Source: an uncultured Chlorobiaceae bacterium
GTDB taxonomy: Bacteria; Bacteroidota; Chlorobiia; Chlorobiales; Chlorobiaceae
NCBI GenBank assembly: GCA_903824045.1
Contig: CAIJVD010000037.1
Span: 62,001-126,000 of the forward strand
Reading direction: 5' to 3'
DNA: 64,000 bases
Shown: in pieces, positions 62,714-64,000 of the stretch
Layout: each line of letters opens with the position of its first letter
Numbering within the stretch: position 1 is the first letter of the stretch
Translations under genes and position numbers: made by a program
Notes under the pieces: model-generated
The model's input: the letters and a program-made list of their open reading frames with translations, nothing else
The model's database searches: none
Told to the model about the DNA's origin: nothing

Positions 62714-63559
62714 TTAGTTGAGGGGCAGATCGAGAAAGAGTTCGCCATGCTGGTTGCAAATCCGGATGCGCCCGCACTCGAGCTCCGCCGTTCCTCCAGA
62801 GAAGTCGGGATGTTCATGGCGGTTGACAAAAGCCGGCAATACCACGAAGTGGGTTCCGCCCTGCATCTGGTGGCCGCCGTAGTGGTAGTGGCCTGAGATG
62901 CAGGCCTTGAGGGCGGGGGAGGAGGCGAGCAGTTCGGCAATCTCCGAGTGATTCCAGAGAAGCCCGTGTTTCTCGTCCGTGGTTTCCGGCAGGAGGGGGA
63001 AATGGCAGAGGGCAATCACCGGTTCTTCGGCCTGTTCAGCACGCAGAAGCACCTCTTTCAGCCAGGCTTTCTGACGCTCGCCCACCGCGCCGCAATAGTG
63101 GTGAATCTCCGGATGTGCGTGATAATATTCGATCATCTTGCGCTCTTCGGCCGTTTCCGGTTCCCGGAGAACCGAGACGTCCATGCCGTCAAGGACGATA
63201 AAGCGGAACCCCTTGATTGAAAAGCTGTAGTAGCTCTCCTTGATGCCAAGCTCAGCCATCAGCTTCTCTCTGGGCAGGGCGAGGCAGTGGTTGCCAATGA
63301 CATGGCGGATGGGGCCTGGATAGCTCTTGAGGATCGTGAGCGCCAGACGGAGCTCCTCAAGGTAATGGTTGCCAATGCCGCTGATCAGGTCGCCGAGCTG
63401 AAGGACAAAATCAACCTTTTTTGTGCGAAACCCTTCGATGAGTGCGCCGAGGTCAGCGGCAGAAGGGTTGGTTCCTGCCGCACCCTCTGGCTTGGTGGAG
63501 AGGTGGACATCGGTAACGATGCCGAAGCGAAGAGGGCGATTGCTGTCAATTTTGGGCAT
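62714..63559 (-). CDS. Metallophosphoesterase (calcineurin-like)
   Basis: FGIVTDVHLS; LQLGDLISG; HVIGNHCL; CISGHYHYGG. Confidence 0.9.
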   Translation of the reverse strand: MPKIDSNRPLRFGIVTDVHLSTKPEGAAGTNPSAADLGALIEGFRTKKVDFVLQLGDLISGIGNHYLEELRLALTILKSYPGPIRHVIGNHCLALPREKLMAELGIKESYYSFSIKGFRFIVLDGMDVSVLREPETAEERKMIEYYHAHPEIHHYCGAVGERQKAWLKEVLLRAEQAEEPVIALCHFPLLPETTDEKHGLLWNHSEIAELLASSPALKACISGHYHYGGHQMQGGTHFVVLPAFVNRHEHPDFSGGTAELECGRIRICNQHGELFLDLPLN

Positions 63560-64000
63560 CAGTCGCCAAACTCCGAGAGGTACTTTTCCATGAAATCGTC
63601 AAGGTCGCCGTCAAGGACGGTTTCAACATCGAACCGTTCGTAGTTTGTTCGATGATCCTTGATGCGCCGGTCGTCGAGCACATAGCTGCGGATCTGGCTT
63701 CCCCATTCGATCTTCTTTTTCTTTCCCTCGATTTCACGCTTCCGGGCCTCCTCTTCTTCGCGCTGGCGCTGGTAGAGCTGGGCCATCAGCATCTTCATGG
63801 CGCGCTCCCTGTTCTGGAACTGCGAACGCTCCTCCTGGCAGCCTACCACGATTCCTGAAGGGAGGTGCTTGATGCGCACAGCGGTTTCAACCTTGTTGAC
63901 GTTCTGGCCGCCCTTGCCACCGCTGCGGAAGGTCGAGAGTTCCAGATCCTCCTTGCGGACCTCGATCTCAACGTCGGGCGGAGCTTCGGGGTAGGTGAAA
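63559..64000 (-). CDS. prfB: Peptide chain release factor 2, C-terminal part; 5' end beyond window
   Basis: Reverse strand reads [68 protein letters not shown] with GGQ motif. Confidence 0.95.
   Translation of the reverse strand, partial: FTYPEAPPDVEIEVRKEDLELSTFRSGGKGGQNVNKVETAVRIKHLPSGIVVGCQEERSQFQNRERAMKMLMAQLYQRQREEEEARKREIEGKKKKIEWGSQIRSYVLDDRRIKDHRTNYERFDVETVLDGDLDDFMEKYLSEFGD

Noticed and set aside
1-64000. CRISPR arrays, prophage or intact IS elements
   Set aside because: No regularly spaced repeats, transposase, integrase or phage structural genes recognised.

Overview
The window is about 64 kb of gene-dense chromosome. Gene content and order suggest a green sulfur bacterium (Chlorobiaceae); this is inference from protein recognition, not a database search. 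Most of it is housekeeping: a partial ATP synthase operon (atpZ/I-B-E-F-H, no alpha, beta, gamma or epsilon subunits), tRNA-Ala(CGC), the 4.5S SRP RNA, succinate dehydrogenase/fumarate reductase, feoAB, topA, a full birA-bioBFGCDA cluster, lysC-purM-plsY-gpsA, kdsA, nadK-tyrA-pyrE, crcB-DUF190, hemL, recO and the 3' part of prfB. I see no CRISPR array, prophage or intact transposon. The observations most worth follow-up are: (1) two tandem secreted Lys/Ala-rich proteins sharing an identical 63-nt 3' end and terminator, just downstream of a sigma factor coupled to a membrane protein; (2) a KdsC-like HAD protein beside kdsA lacking the nucleophilic Asp and the motif III Lys; (3) a WecB-fold protein with most canonical catalytic motifs replaced; (4) a ClpB consisting only of the M-domain plus the second AAA+ domain; (5) an orphan protein of about 478 aa; (6) an alkyltransferase-like protein with PAHR instead of PCHR; (7) a deoxyhypusine synthase homolog that keeps the catalytic Lys motif.
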